From assembly GCA_045647865.1 (NCBI GenBank), contig JAZRMW010000024.1:1-64000 (forward strand): 64,000 nt of DNA, in the 5' to 3' direction. Below, one piece after another: positions 8,686 through 16,105 of the stretch. Each line of letters begins with the position of its first letter. The stretch's first letter is position 1. The translations under genes were made by a program, and so were the position numbers. Source of the DNA: Phocaeicola_A sp045647865 (lineage in GTDB: Bacteria > Bacteroidota > Bacteroidia > Bacteroidales > Bacteroidaceae). The notes under the pieces are model-generated. The model did no database searches. It was given only the letters and a program-made list of their open reading frames with translations, and was not told the DNA's origin.

Positions 8686-9680
8686 AAGAAAATGTTGTTA
8701 TGGTGGAACTAACAGGCGAGGAACGCAAAAGAGTTATAGCTGAATTTGAACGTTACGAGGAAGAGGAATCGCGGTTTATCGATGAATTGGAAAGGCTGAT
8801 TAACTGTAACGCATACGACAGCATTAAGGGACATATAGGAGCGTTTTACGATGCTTGGGAAGAACACAAGGGCATAACGCTATTATTGGAAGATATACAG
8901 GCGGCATTATCTAAACAGGATGAGGCCGTAAAGCCTGCATTGCTCCCGATATGGCGGGAATTTGTGAATGAAAAGATAGGAGGCTTTCCTATAGTGGAAA
9001 CGTGTACCGTACTGAATGGATTAAAGCGAGATTTGATGCTTTTAAGATTGGGTGATATAATAGACTACCGTATAGCAAAAGCCATGATACAAACGTATTT
9101 TGAGAGTGAAAAGGGTAGGGAATGTTTGAATGATATTAGTGTATATATGCTTCATGCAGGAAAAAGCAAGATAAGACGATGTAAGAACACTTGCAACGAG
9201 GCAGAACTATACCCGTTATTATATAGGGAGACATTGAGGCAATTGGAAAAAACTAAAATAGGCAAAGAATATAAGGATGCAGCAAAAGGACATTTGGTAC
9301 AATTTATGGAAGAGTGGGAGAACGCCCGTAAGGATGAGACCGTAAAGCCTCAGCAAGTGCCCCAAAAACGCAAAGGAGCACCCAATAAGAGCAATAAAGA
9401 TATAAGAGACTGCATACAAGGAGAGGACAAAAGCCTAATTGAAAGATTGAAGCATCTTACTTTGAATACTGACGGGAGCAGGAAGCGCGGGAATGCGTTT
9501 TATTTATATATCGGTGTATGCGTCAAAGAAGGGTATATGCTTAAGCCGACTTATGGACAAATTAAAGCCGAGTTTGGGAATGTGGGAAGTCAATCGGGGT
9601 ATAATAGATATATGAGCAAGCAGAATTGGACAGAAGCAGAACACATATCCATAAAGAATGCAATAGAAGCAGGGGAATAA
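8682..9680 (+). CDS. Element protein of unknown function, 332 aa
   Basis: Starts within the stop of the previous gene (ATGA overlap), so it is translationally coupled to it. The protein is charged and mostly helical, with a Lys/Gln/Pro linker around residues 215-235 (PQQVPQKRKGAPNKSNK) that separates a long N-terminal helical domain from a shorter C-terminal one. I do not recognise a family or catalytic motif. It ends 22 bases before a strong terminator, closing the first operon. Confidence 0.7.
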   Translation: MKENVVMVELTGEERKRVIAEFERYEEEESRFIDELERLINCNAYDSIKGHIGAFYDAWEEHKGITLLLEDIQAALSKQDEAVKPALLPIWREFVNEKIGGFPIVETCTVLNGLKRDLMLLRLGDIIDYRIAKAMIQTYFESEKGRECLNDISVYMLHAGKSKIRRCKNTCNEAELYPLLYRETLRQLEKTKIGKEYKDAAKGHLVQFMEEWENARKDETVKPQQVPQKRKGAPNKSNKDIRDCIQGEDKSLIERLKHLTLNTDGSRKRGNAFYLYIGVCVKEGYMLKPTYGQIKAEFGNVGSQSGYNRYMSKQNWTEAEHISIKNAIEAGE

Positions 9681-9702
9681 GCCCCTTTACCGTATAACAG
9701 CA

Positions 9703-9751
9703 TAGCAATAAATAGCAAAAAATAGTGCCGCTATTTATTGCTATTTTTTTT
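9703..9751 (+). terminator. Rho-independent terminator closing the int operon
   Basis: Perfect 14-bp arms TAGCAATAAATAGC (9703-9716) and the complement (9730-9743) are followed by eight T residues (9744-9751). Confidence 0.92.
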
Positions 9752-9776
9752 GCTTGCAAGGAAGTAGAACCGTCTA

Positions 9777-9784
9777 TATCTTTG
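9777..9784 (+). promoter_or_regulatory. Promoter -7 box of the second element operon
   Basis: TATCTTTG matches the Bacteroidetes TAnnTTTG consensus and lies 113 bases before the HTH gene. The implied leader contains a 9-bp inverted repeat (GCTACAGGC at 9809-9817, complement at 9853-9861) and a possible 14-codon ORF at 9836-9880. Confidence 0.7.
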
Positions 9785-9897
9785 CAGCGCAATCGGGGCA
9801 AAAGAGCAGCTACAGGCCTATTGTTCCCGTGAGCGATGGCAAAGAAGGGCACGCCTGTAGCCGATGCTTGGACAGCCTAATTTAAACCTAAAAAGAT

Positions 9898-10200
9898 ATG
9901 CAAGGTTTAAGTAACCAGCCTCAGCAGCAAACACTATTGATGTGTGACGAGGCACAACTAAGGACGGTAATAGCGGACACCGTAAAGGACGTAATGAAGC
10001 AAGCCAAAGCCGAGGCCGAGGCGGCAAAGGAAATGGCCACAATGACCCGTGAAGAGGTGGCCAAGTTGTTTAAAGTCGATGTTTCCACATTGTGGCGATG
10101 GAAGAAAACGGGTTATCTCGTACCTAAAGAGGTGGGAAGCCGATGCCTGTACCTCAAATCGGATGTTGAACGGATGCTACAGAAAGGAGGTGCAGCATGA
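9898..10200 (+). CDS. MerR/AlpA-type helix-turn-helix protein (putative excisionase/regulator)
   Basis: 100 residues. After a Lys/Ala/Glu-rich helix (about residues 35-48), the C-terminal half MTREEVAKLFKVDVSTLWRW with KKTGYLVPKEVG and LYLKSDVERML is the HTH_17 / excisionase DNA-binding fold. Proteins of this type serve as Xis or as switch regulators in integrative elements and satellites. It is the first gene after the second promoter and overlaps the next gene by ATGA. Confidence 0.8.
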   Translation: MQGLSNQPQQQTLLMCDEAQLRTVIADTVKDVMKQAKAEAEAAKEMATMTREEVAKLFKVDVSTLWRWKKTGYLVPKEVGSRCLYLKSDVERMLQKGGAA

Positions 10201-10724
10201 TAACCCCCAATATCCGATACTATGCCCGCTTGGAGTTTGACCCAAGCACCAAGACAACAAAATTTAAGGTAGTGGCACAAGCAGGCTATTATGAGCCTAT
10301 GGAGCAATTAAGAGGCAAGGACGGACAGATAGCCATGTTCCTACAGGAAAAGCTAAAGGAGGGTGGAAATGTGCCCTCGATGAGGCTACAAGCGAGGGGA
10401 AGCCTCAACTTTACAGGATTGAAAGAGTATTTCAAAGATGGCCGATTGAGTGGCTACGCCTATGGCGAGCCGTATAGCAAAGAGACATACAGCAAAGCAA
10501 AGAAGCCTAACCCGTTTTACAGGTACAAAGAAGATGGCTTCCTGTTTATTGTGCACCAAGACCAAACGGCACAAACTGAGGCCGAGAGAATAAGGCCAAA
10601 AGCTATTGAATTGGTTGTTTTGGAGGGTGCAAAAGTGCTCATTGCGGCCTATTGTAAGCAGCTTGTTATGGGTGGTTTTGATGAGGCCTTAACATTGTTA
10701 AGAAAGCAGGCCGTTAATGTGTGA
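10197..10724 (+). CDS. Element protein of unknown function preceding Rep, 175 aa
   Basis: Overlaps its neighbours on both sides (ATGA upstream, GTGA downstream), so it is translationally coupled between the HTH protein and Rep. The N-terminal part alternates beta-strand patterns (IRYYARLEFDPSTKTTKFKV), followed by a basic, aromatic stretch (YSKETYSKAKKPNPFYRYKE). Position next to a gpII-like Rep would suit a DNA-binding accessory protein, but no family is recognised. Confidence 0.65.
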   Translation: MITPNIRYYARLEFDPSTKTTKFKVVAQAGYYEPMEQLRGKDGQIAMFLQEKLKEGGNVPSMRLQARGSLNFTGLKEYFKDGRLSGYAYGEPYSKETYSKAKKPNPFYRYKEDGFLFIVHQDQTAQTEAERIRPKAIELVVLEGAKVLIAAYCKQLVMGGFDEALTLLRKQAVNV

Positions 10725-11692
10725 AGTGTTACCAAAATATGGTAAAGCGTATGTATGACAAGGTAAGTTTTTGGGTTGATAGAGCGGCTACAGGTGGCCA
10801 ATATGAAGCCATTGCGGCCTATTTGGATACACCCAAAGAGCAAACTGACCTATCTACGGGAGAAATAACGCTATTTGGGGGAGTGGGTGGGTTGAAGGTA
10901 ACACGGCACACGGCAGGCGTTTCCATTGTGGGTAGCTTGCCCAAGTTCCTGTACGATGGTAGCAATATCCCTGCATTGGATAGGCACACAACGTCACAAG
11001 CCATAGAACGCATATCGGACACATTACACTTTGATATGAGCGTGGCAAAGGTTACAGGCTTTGAATTTGGCAGAACATTTATAATGCAGCATCCTGTATC
11101 GGCCTATCTTGCGCGCTTGGGTGAGATGAAAAGGCGCGAGAGGGTAGCCGTTGCACATACCTTGTACTATCAACACAGAGGGAAAGTACAGCCCGACATG
11201 GTTTGCTTTTATGACAAGGGGATAGAAGCCCGTAAAAGCGGCATTGCAATGCCCGTTGGTTTGGATGAGGGCAATTTGCTGAGGTATGAAATACGCTATA
11301 AAGGCCGATTGTCTCAACAAATGAACCGCCCAAAGGTGGAAGCCTCAACACTTGCAGAAAAAGCGTTTTATGGCCAAATGGTGGGGTTATATAGTGAGCG
11401 GTATTTCAGTATTAAAAAGCAGAACCAATGTATGGTAGATGTAACAAGAATTAAAAGCGTAAGCGATGCTATAGACGTGTTGTTTGCACATAGCCTAAAT
11501 ATGGTAGGACAGGACACGGCAGAGCGTTTTTTGGAGGATCTGAAAGCGGCCAACGTGTTTAGTGATAGAAAGAATTATACACGCGTAAAGAAGAAGATAG
11601 AATCAGCCAAAGAAAAGGCAGGGACATTTTCAGAGGACACCCTTATAAAGGAGTTGGACGATGAAGTAAAAAATGCTTGCGTCTATGCTTGA
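10721..11692 (+). CDS. rep: Rolling-circle replication initiator, phage gpII/X-like
   Basis: 323 residues from a GTG that overlaps the previous stop; an ATG at 10739 is the alternative start. It resembles filamentous-phage/plasmid II/X-type replication proteins: the GSLPKFLYDGSN segment (71-82), a VTGFEFGRTF strand (111-120), a candidate nucleophile Tyr in CFYDKGIEA (Tyr164) and the acidic strand RYEIRYKGRL (188-197). Such proteins nick one strand to start rolling-circle synthesis. A 19-bp palindrome sits over the start (10728-10746) and another follows the gene (11727-11745). The assignment rests on motif resemblance only. Confidence 0.75.
   Translation: MKCYQNMVKRMYDKVSFWVDRAATGGQYEAIAAYLDTPKEQTDLSTGEITLFGGVGGLKVTRHTAGVSIVGSLPKFLYDGSNIPALDRHTTSQAIERISDTLHFDMSVAKVTGFEFGRTFIMQHPVSAYLARLGEMKRRERVAVAHTLYYQHRGKVQPDMVCFYDKGIEARKSGIAMPVGLDEGNLLRYEIRYKGRLSQQMNRPKVEASTLAEKAFYGQMVGLYSERYFSIKKQNQCMVDVTRIKSVSDAIDVLFAHSLNMVGQDTAERFLEDLKAANVFSDRKNYTRVKKKIESAKEKAGTFSEDTLIKELDDEVKNACVYA
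10728..10746. promoter_or_regulatory. Palindrome over the rep start
   Basis: GTTACCAAAATATGGTAAA has 7-bp arms GTTACCA/TGGTAAA with one terminal mismatch. It overlaps both candidate start codons of rep. It matches the second palindrome at 11727-11745 closely, which suggests one protein binds both. Confidence 0.65.
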
Positions 11693-11698
11693 CCATCT

Positions 11699-11745
11699 CA
11701 CGCGCGCGTTATAGTAACTTGTAGTTGTTACCAAATTTTGGTAAC
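11699..11745. promoter_or_regulatory. Post-rep intergenic palindromes, candidate origin or operator
   Basis: ACGCGCGCGT (11700-11709) is followed by the perfect 9-bp-arm palindrome GTTACCAAATTTTGGTAAC (11727-11745). This is the only sizeable gap in the second operon. It could be an operator or the nick region of the rolling-circle origin; the sequence does not decide between these. Confidence 0.6.
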
Positions 11746-11782
11746 GTTTCAAAAATTCATCCAAAAGGTAAAAATAAAAAAT

Positions 11783-12040
11783 ATGAATAAAAAGAGTATT
11801 GCAGGGGGCAAGCCCCTGCCAAAATTGGAAGAGATAAAAGAGCACTTGGATAAAGTGTTTGGTTTGGTATTTGAGGACTATTCATTTGAAGAGTTTGAGC
11901 AGGAAATGAGCCTCAAAGAGCGTGAACGTTCAGTGTTATTTAATTACAGGCTGACGTTATTAAGGGCAGTAGATGAGGCACTGAGCGTATTGAACCGTTT
12001 GAATATGTTACAATTAAAGATAAAGGAGGGTAAACAATGA
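11783..12040 (+). CDS. Small element protein, unknown, 85 aa
   Basis: Start chosen at the ATG at 11783 (MNKKSIAGGKPLPKLEEI), because the longer frame begins with a TTG inside the palindrome. The protein is acidic in the middle (FEDYSFEEFEQEMSL) and helical at the C-terminus (LLRAVDEALSVLNRLNMLQLK), which may be a coiled coil. It overlaps the next gene by ATGA. No family recognised. Confidence 0.65.
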   Translation: MNKKSIAGGKPLPKLEEIKEHLDKVFGLVFEDYSFEEFEQEMSLKERERSVLFNYRLTLLRAVDEALSVLNRLNMLQLKIKEGKQ

Positions 12041-12327
12041 CACAAGAAGTGAAAAAGCAAGCAGCCACAGAGGGTAGCATCATGGTAGGGGGCGATTTGG
12101 CCTACCACATAAAGAAAGCGCGAGAAGATGAAGAGTTATTCAACACAGAAAAGGCCATGGCAGCAAGGGCATTGGCAGCGTTACGTAACTTGAAGCAGAA
12201 TCTACCTTTGCAAACGGGTGGCTATGTGCAGTTGATGGAAGATTTGGAAGCAGCTGAGGCCTCAATCCATTGCCATTTGTACTATATGCGATTGATGGAG
12301 AGCAAGGACGGGAGCAGTTATTTATAA
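12037..12327 (+). CDS. Small element protein, unknown, 96 aa
   Basis: Begins in the stop of the preceding gene (ATGA). Predicted all-helical, Ala/Glu/Lys-rich, with two amphipathic helices (about residues 22-55 and 63-88). It sits just before the TerS-like gene. Function unknown; a small accessory or capsid-modifying role is only a guess. Confidence 0.65.
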   Translation: MTQEVKKQAATEGSIMVGGDLAYHIKKAREDEELFNTEKAMAARALAALRNLKQNLPLQTGGYVQLMEDLEAAEASIHCHLYYMRLMESKDGSSYL

Positions 12328-12342
12328 TTATCTGAAAAGCGT

Positions 12343-12864
12343 ATGAAATACAGCATTGAAAAAGTGGGGATGTGTGCCGATTGGGTGAAGGAAAACGGCC
12401 TTATGGGGCACGGAGGGGCAACGCTTGTGCAGTTCTGCAAGGCGATGGACATAAGCCAAGAGACGTATTACCAATGGATGGGAAAATCTGAATTTTCTGA
12501 AGCTATAAAAAGGGCACAGGGGGTATTTTTGGAGGCTTTGGAACGTAAGATAGTGAAGAGCCTGTATAAATCGGCCTGTGGCTATGAGTATGAAGAACGG
12601 GCAGAGGAATATGCGACCAAGGAAGGAAAGGAGATATTGAAGAAAAGGACGGTAACAACCAAGAGAGTGCAGCCCAATGTGACCGCGGGCATTTTCTTGC
12701 TCACAAACCTTGCCCCCGATAGGTGGAAGCATAAACAGAACCTTGAACACACGGGAAGCATGAACACGGGTATCACTTTTATTGTGGAAAATGAGGAACA
12801 GGCCAAAAAAATGAAGGATTTGAGCGAGAGAATCCCACAAAGGGGTGAAAATGGCAATAAGTGA
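12343..12864 (+). CDS. Terminase small subunit-like protein
   Basis: 173 residues. The N-terminal helix-turn-helix (about 27-55: LVQFCKAMDISQETYYQWM) is followed by a helix ending KSLYKSACGYEYEER and a C-terminal motif PNVTAGIFLLTNLAPDRWKH (111-130), which resembles the xWLKNRxPxxWRDKQ end of phage terminase small subunits. TerS binds the pac site and directs DNA to the large terminase. No large subunit is present, as in satellites that borrow a helper's terminase. An alternative is another DNA-binding protein with the same HTH. Confidence 0.6.
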   Translation: MKYSIEKVGMCADWVKENGLMGHGGATLVQFCKAMDISQETYYQWMGKSEFSEAIKRAQGVFLEALERKIVKSLYKSACGYEYEERAEEYATKEGKEILKKRTVTTKRVQPNVTAGIFLLTNLAPDRWKHKQNLEHTGSMNTGITFIVENEEQAKKMKDLSERIPQRGENGNK

Positions 12865-12874
12865 ACATGAAGAG

Positions 12875-12904
12875 AGGGCAGAGCGATGAGTTTTGCCCTT
12901 TTTT
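12875..12904 (+). terminator. Weak terminator after the TerS-like gene
   Basis: AGGGCA (12875-12880) pairs with TGCCCT (12894-12899), followed by six T residues. A short stem, but correctly placed at the end of the second operon. Confidence 0.55.
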
Positions 12905-12917
12905 ATGCTATATTGCT

Positions 12918-12943
12918 AAGATGTTGTGCAAATGTTGTGCAAA
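12918..12943. repeat. Right-arm TTGTGCAAA direct repeat
   Basis: These 26 bases are identical to 7058-7083 and carry two TTGTGCAAA copies 2 bases apart. They lie 55 bases inside attR. A pair of matching arms near each att core is the expected layout for arm-type integrase-binding sites. Confidence 0.75.
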
Positions 12944-12998
12944 CAGGATTGTTTTAATCAAATAAAACACTAAATATCAGCGTTTTGAGTAAAATAAG

Positions 12999-13016
12999 AG
13001 TACACCCGTGGGGAGT
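12999..13016. other. attR attachment core within tRNA-Arg 3' end
   Basis: AGTACACCCGTGGGGAGT is identical to 6930-6947. Its bases 13001-13016 are the 3' acceptor and part of the T arm of the tRNA gene, so the tRNA is left intact by the insertion. Confidence 0.9.
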
Positions 13017-13072
13017 CGAACCCCAATCGTTGGAACCGGAATCCAATATTCTATCCATTGAACTACGGGTGC
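13001..13072 (-). tRNA. tRNA-Arg (anticodon CCG)
   Basis: On the minus strand the cloverleaf is complete. The acceptor stem GCACCCG pairs with CGGGTGT (one G-U at position 1-72) with discriminator A, and the D stem is GTTC/GAAT. The anticodon stem TTGGA/TCCAA carries loop TTCCGGT, giving anticodon CCG (reads CGG, Arg). The T arm is TGGGG-TTCGACT-CCCCA. CCA is not encoded. The 3' end is the target of the integrated element. Confidence 0.95.
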
Positions 13073-13107
13073 ATGATTTTGCTTTTGCGGATGCAAAGGT
13101 ACAAAAG

Positions 13108-13192
13108 AATTTTGAATTATGAATTATGAATTATGAATTATGAGGTGCACGGAGTCCGCTTTTCATAATTTATAATTCATAATTCATAATTA
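13108..13192. repeat. AATTATGAATT-type inverted repeat downstream of recA
   Basis: Four GAATTAT units are followed by a spacer and then by TTCATAATTTATAATTCATAATTCATAATT, giving an AT-rich hairpin just past the recA stop (minus strand). It belongs to the same family as 796-872. It may act as a terminator or mRNA 3' structure. Confidence 0.65.
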
Positions 13193-13195
13193 TCC

Positions 13196-14224
13196 TCACT
13201 CTTTCTTCTCCTTAATGGCCTGTATAATGAGTGCTTCCAACTCTTCGGCCAATTCGGGATTGTCTTGGATAATTTGCTTGCTGGCGTCACGACCTTGGCC
13301 GAGCTTACTTTCATTATAACTGAACCATGAACCGCTCTTCTTGATGATGCCGTATTCTACGCCCAAGTCCAAAATTTCGCCTGCATGTGAGATTCCTTCT
13401 CCGAACATGATGTCAAATTCGGCTTTACGGAAAGGAGGAGCAACCTTGTTTTTTACCACTTTCACCTTGGTCTGCTTACCCAAAATGTTTTCGCCATCCT
13501 TAATCGGTGAGCTGGGACGGATGTCGAGGCGGACAGAAGCATAGAACTTCAGCGCGTTACCACCTGTGGTAGTTTCGGGGTTACCGAACATGACACCAAT
13601 CTTTTCGCGCAACTGGTTGATGAAGATACAGGTTGTGTTTGTTTTGTTGATGGTCGAGGTCAACTTACGCAAGGCCTGCGACATCAATCGGGCTTGCAGA
13701 CCCACCTTGTTGTCACCCATATCTCCTTCGATTTCAGCTTTGGGAGTAAGGGCCGCTACTGAGTCGATGACGATAATGTCGATGGCTGACGAGCGGATGA
13801 GCTGGTCGGCAATCTCCAGAGCCTGCTCTCCGTTGTCGGGTTGCGAAATAAGCAAATTGTCAATATCCACACCCAATTTGGCTGCATAGAAGCGGTCGAA
13901 TGCATGCTCAGCGTCAATCATGGCAGCAATGCCGCCAGCCTTTTGTGCCTCGGCAATGGCATGGATAGCCAAAGTGGTCTTACCTGATGATTCAGGACCA
14001 TAGATTTCGATGATGCGTCCCTTGGGGTAACCACCCACACCTAATGCGGCATTCAAACCAATGGAACCTGTGGGGATGACTTCAACAGCTTCTATACTCT
14101 CGTCACCCATTTTCATGATAGAACCCTTTCCAAAGTTCTTCTCAATGTTGGCCATAGCAGCCTGTAGGGCTTTCAATTTTTCGTTAGCGGGAGATAATTC
14201 CTCGCCGTTTTCTTTCTTTGCCAT
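13196..14224 (-). CDS. recA: Recombinase RecA
   Basis: The ATP-dependent strand-exchange protein for homologous recombination and the SOS response. 342 residues, normal length. Walker A GPESSGKT is at 76-83, with IDAEHAFD following, the Walker B region IIVIDSVAALTPKAE, the L2-region GNALKFYASVRLDI and the C-terminal acidic tail region. No LexA-type box was identified upstream. bcp lies upstream on the same strand, separated by about 190 bases. Confidence 0.98.
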   Translation of the reverse strand: MAKKENGEELSPANEKLKALQAAMANIEKNFGKGSIMKMGDESIEAVEVIPTGSIGLNAALGVGGYPKGRIIEIYGPESSGKTTLAIHAIAEAQKAGGIAAMIDAEHAFDRFYAAKLGVDIDNLLISQPDNGEQALEIADQLIRSSAIDIIVIDSVAALTPKAEIEGDMGDNKVGLQARLMSQALRKLTSTINKTNTTCIFINQLREKIGVMFGNPETTTGGNALKFYASVRLDIRPSSPIKDGENILGKQTKVKVVKNKVAPPFRKAEFDIMFGEGISHAGEILDLGVEYGIIKKSGSWFSYNESKLGQGRDASKQIIQDNPELAEELEALIIQAIKEKKE

Positions 14225-14412
14225 ATTGTTTTATGTTTTTAAGAGACCCTCCCCCTTGCCCCTCCACAAAGGAAGGGAGTGGATAGTCCGTACGATTTAA
14301 TATTATAATATTCTCTTTTCTTGTTATTCTCTTTCTCTTTTACTCTTTTCAGGGTGTGACAGTATCTACTCCTCTCCCTTGCGAAGGAGTCGGGGGAAGG
14401 TCTGTTGCCGGG

Positions 14413-14862
14413 TCAACCTAATATCTGCTCCGCATGTTCCTTCACCTTAATCTCTTTGGGCAGAAGGATGCGTTCGATGATTCCCTCTTCGTTGATGATG
14501 AAAGTAGTACGGAAGGTCCCCATATACTTGCGTCCATACATGCTTTTCTCACCCCATACGCCAAAAGCTTCGACCAGCGTCTTGTCTGTATCGGCTATCA
14601 AGGGGAAGGGCAGTTCGTACTTGGCGATAAACTTCTGGTGTGAAGCGGCACTATCCACGCTTACACCCACCACTTCGTATCCTGCACGACGCAGTTCTGC
14701 ATAGTTGTCGCGCAGGTTGCATGCTTCAGTCGTGCAACCTGATGTGCTGTCCTTCGGATAGAAGTAGAGCACCAGTTTCTTGCCTGCATACTGGCTGAGG
14801 CGTATCTCCTCACCCTTTTCGTTCAAGCCCAGCAGGTCGGGGGCTTTGTCTCCTATATTCAT
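14413..14862 (-). CDS. bcp: Thioredoxin-dependent peroxiredoxin (BCP)
   Basis: 149 residues starting MNIGDKAPDLLG. The peroxidatic Cys43 in STSGCTTEACNLRD and a resolving Cys48 give the atypical 2-Cys BCP/PrxQ arrangement. It reduces hydrogen and alkyl peroxides with thioredoxin. The start at 14862 gives the standard N-terminus; the longer frame to 14958 adds 32 residues not typical of the family. The 14245-14402 gap towards recA has an inverted repeat (GACCCTCCCCC / GGGGGAAGGTC). Confidence 0.93.
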   Translation of the reverse strand: MNIGDKAPDLLGLNEKGEEIRLSQYAGKKLVLYFYPKDSTSGCTTEACNLRDNYAELRRAGYEVVGVSVDSAASHQKFIAKYELPFPLIADTDKTLVEAFGVWGEKSMYGRKYMGTFRTTFIINEEGIIERILLPKEIKVKEHAEQILG

Positions 14863-14998
14863 CTTATATTCTTTGTTTGTAAAGTTTGTGTGAACATCAT
14901 ACAGCTGAAAAGCGATGATTTCTGCGAGCGAAGATAGTGTAAACCGAGAGAAAAACAAAATTAATTCATTTATTTTTTCTTTTTTGCCTCTCTTATGT

Positions 14999-15006
14999 TA
15001 TCTTTG
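14999..15006 (+). promoter_or_regulatory. Promoter -7 box of the CvfB-like gene
   Basis: TATCTTTG, matching TAnnTTTG, lies 18 bases before the ATG at 15025. This rules out the in-frame ATG at 14995, which would overlap the promoter. Confidence 0.75.
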
Positions 15007-15024
15007 CTGCCAAAAACTGACGTT

Positions 15025-15864
15025 ATGCAACATATCAAATTAGGAAAATACAATCAGTTGGAGATTGTGAAAGAGGTTGACTTCGGGGTCTATCTCGATG
15101 GTTTCGATGATGGGGAGATACTGCTCCCTACCCGTTATGTTCCTGCCGACTGCCGTGTAGGCGATGTACTCAATGTCTTTATTTATCTCGATAACGAAGA
15201 ACGACTGGTGGCAACAACGCTTGAGCCGTTGGTACAAGTCGGACAGTTCGCTTGGCTGGAGGTGTCGTGGGTCAACGAATACGGAGCATTCCTTAACTGG
15301 GGATTGATGAAAGACCTCTTCGTCCCCTTCCGCGAACAGAAAACAAAGATGCAGATGGGACGAAGCTACCTTGTGCATGCCCATCTCGATGAGGAAAGTT
15401 ATCGCATCGTAGCTTCGGCCAAAGTGGAACGATATCTCAGCAAGGAGCATCCCGACTATCAGGCGAACGAAGAGGTGGAGATTCTCGTATGGCAACGTAC
15501 AGAGATAGGTGTAAAGGTGATTGTAGATAACCGCTACGGCGGTCTGCTCTACAACAGCGAGATTTATACACCCATCGAGCCGGGAATGCGCCTCACGGCA
15601 TACGTAAAACAAGTGCGCGAAGATGGGAAAATAGACCTTACTCTCCACAAAACGGGATATGCCAAGGTAGAAGACTTCTCGGACATTTTATTGAATCACC
15701 TCAAAGCACACGACGGTTACGTTCAGTTGCACGACAAGAGTCCCGCAGAATCGATCTATGAAGTTTTCGGAGTAAGCAAAAAGACCTTCAAGAAAGCTGT
15801 AGGCGACCTCTACAAGAAACGTCTCATCACCATCAGCGAAGCGGGAATACAATTGACACATTAG
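15025..15864 (+). CDS. CvfB-like S1 RNA-binding protein
   Basis: 279 residues. Repeated S1/OB-fold units are visible (ILLPTRYVPADCRVGDVLNV; WLEVSWVNEYGAFLNWGLMKD; GVKVIVDNRYGGLLYNSEI). A C-terminal winged-helix domain follows (YVQLHDKSPAESIYEVFGVS then KKTFKKAVGDLYKKRLI). This is the CvfB/YitL arrangement of RNA-binding regulators. The molecular role in Bacteroidetes is not established. Confidence 0.85.
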   Translation: MQHIKLGKYNQLEIVKEVDFGVYLDGFDDGEILLPTRYVPADCRVGDVLNVFIYLDNEERLVATTLEPLVQVGQFAWLEVSWVNEYGAFLNWGLMKDLFVPFREQKTKMQMGRSYLVHAHLDEESYRIVASAKVERYLSKEHPDYQANEEVEILVWQRTEIGVKVIVDNRYGGLLYNSEIYTPIEPGMRLTAYVKQVREDGKIDLTLHKTGYAKVEDFSDILLNHLKAHDGYVQLHDKSPAESIYEVFGVSKKTFKKAVGDLYKKRLITISEAGIQLTH

Positions 15865-15927
15865 GAAACAGTTTATCTTTGCACAAGAAAAGGCTTCCCA
15901 TAAAAGCATCTTGATATACCGCGATTT

Positions 15928-16033
15928 GACTTTTCAGACACGGATAACGCAGATGATACGGATAAATTTGTTCCAATACAGGTACAATAGACAGAAAATC
16001 CGCACCATCTGCGTCTTCTGCATCTAAAAAGTC
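15928..16033. repeat. Long imperfect hairpin of the GACGCAGATG family
   Basis: Arms 15928-15963 and 15998-16033 (36 bases each) pair at about 28 positions, many differences being compatible with G-U pairs. The sequence belongs to the same family as the repeats near 20.3, 21.6, 24.6 and 32.4 kb. It lies between the CvfB-like gene and the antiporter gene. Confidence 0.7.
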
Positions 16034-16105
16034 AATGTTGAAACATCCTCTTTGCAAAATTTTCAATAACTTTGCAGCACAATTCTAAACCATTGAAAGA
16101 AAAAG

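Larger units (their letters stand above)
6930..13016. mobile_element. 6.07-kb integrative element in tRNA-Arg, satellite-like
   Basis: The element is bounded by an 18-bp direct repeat AGTACACCCGTGGGGAGT at 6930-6947 and 12999-13016; the right copy includes the 3' end of tRNA-Arg(CCG). It holds nine genes, all on the plus strand and several with overlapping stop/start codons. They are a tyrosine integrase, a small HTH protein, a 332-residue unknown, a MerR/AlpA-type HTH protein, an unknown, a gpII/X-like Rep, two small unknowns and a TerS-like protein. There are no structural, portal, large-terminase, lysis or conjugation genes. The best reading is a phage satellite or other packaged/mobilised island that depends on a helper; an integrated rolling-circle plasmid is the alternative. 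Confidence 0.85.

Noticed and set aside
6930..13016. Autonomous filamentous prophage (inovirus)
   Set aside because: The gpII-like Rep suggested this, but there is no Zot/gpI-type ATPase, no small hydrophobic coat-protein genes and no adsorption protein. A TerS-like gene is also out of place in a filamentous phage.
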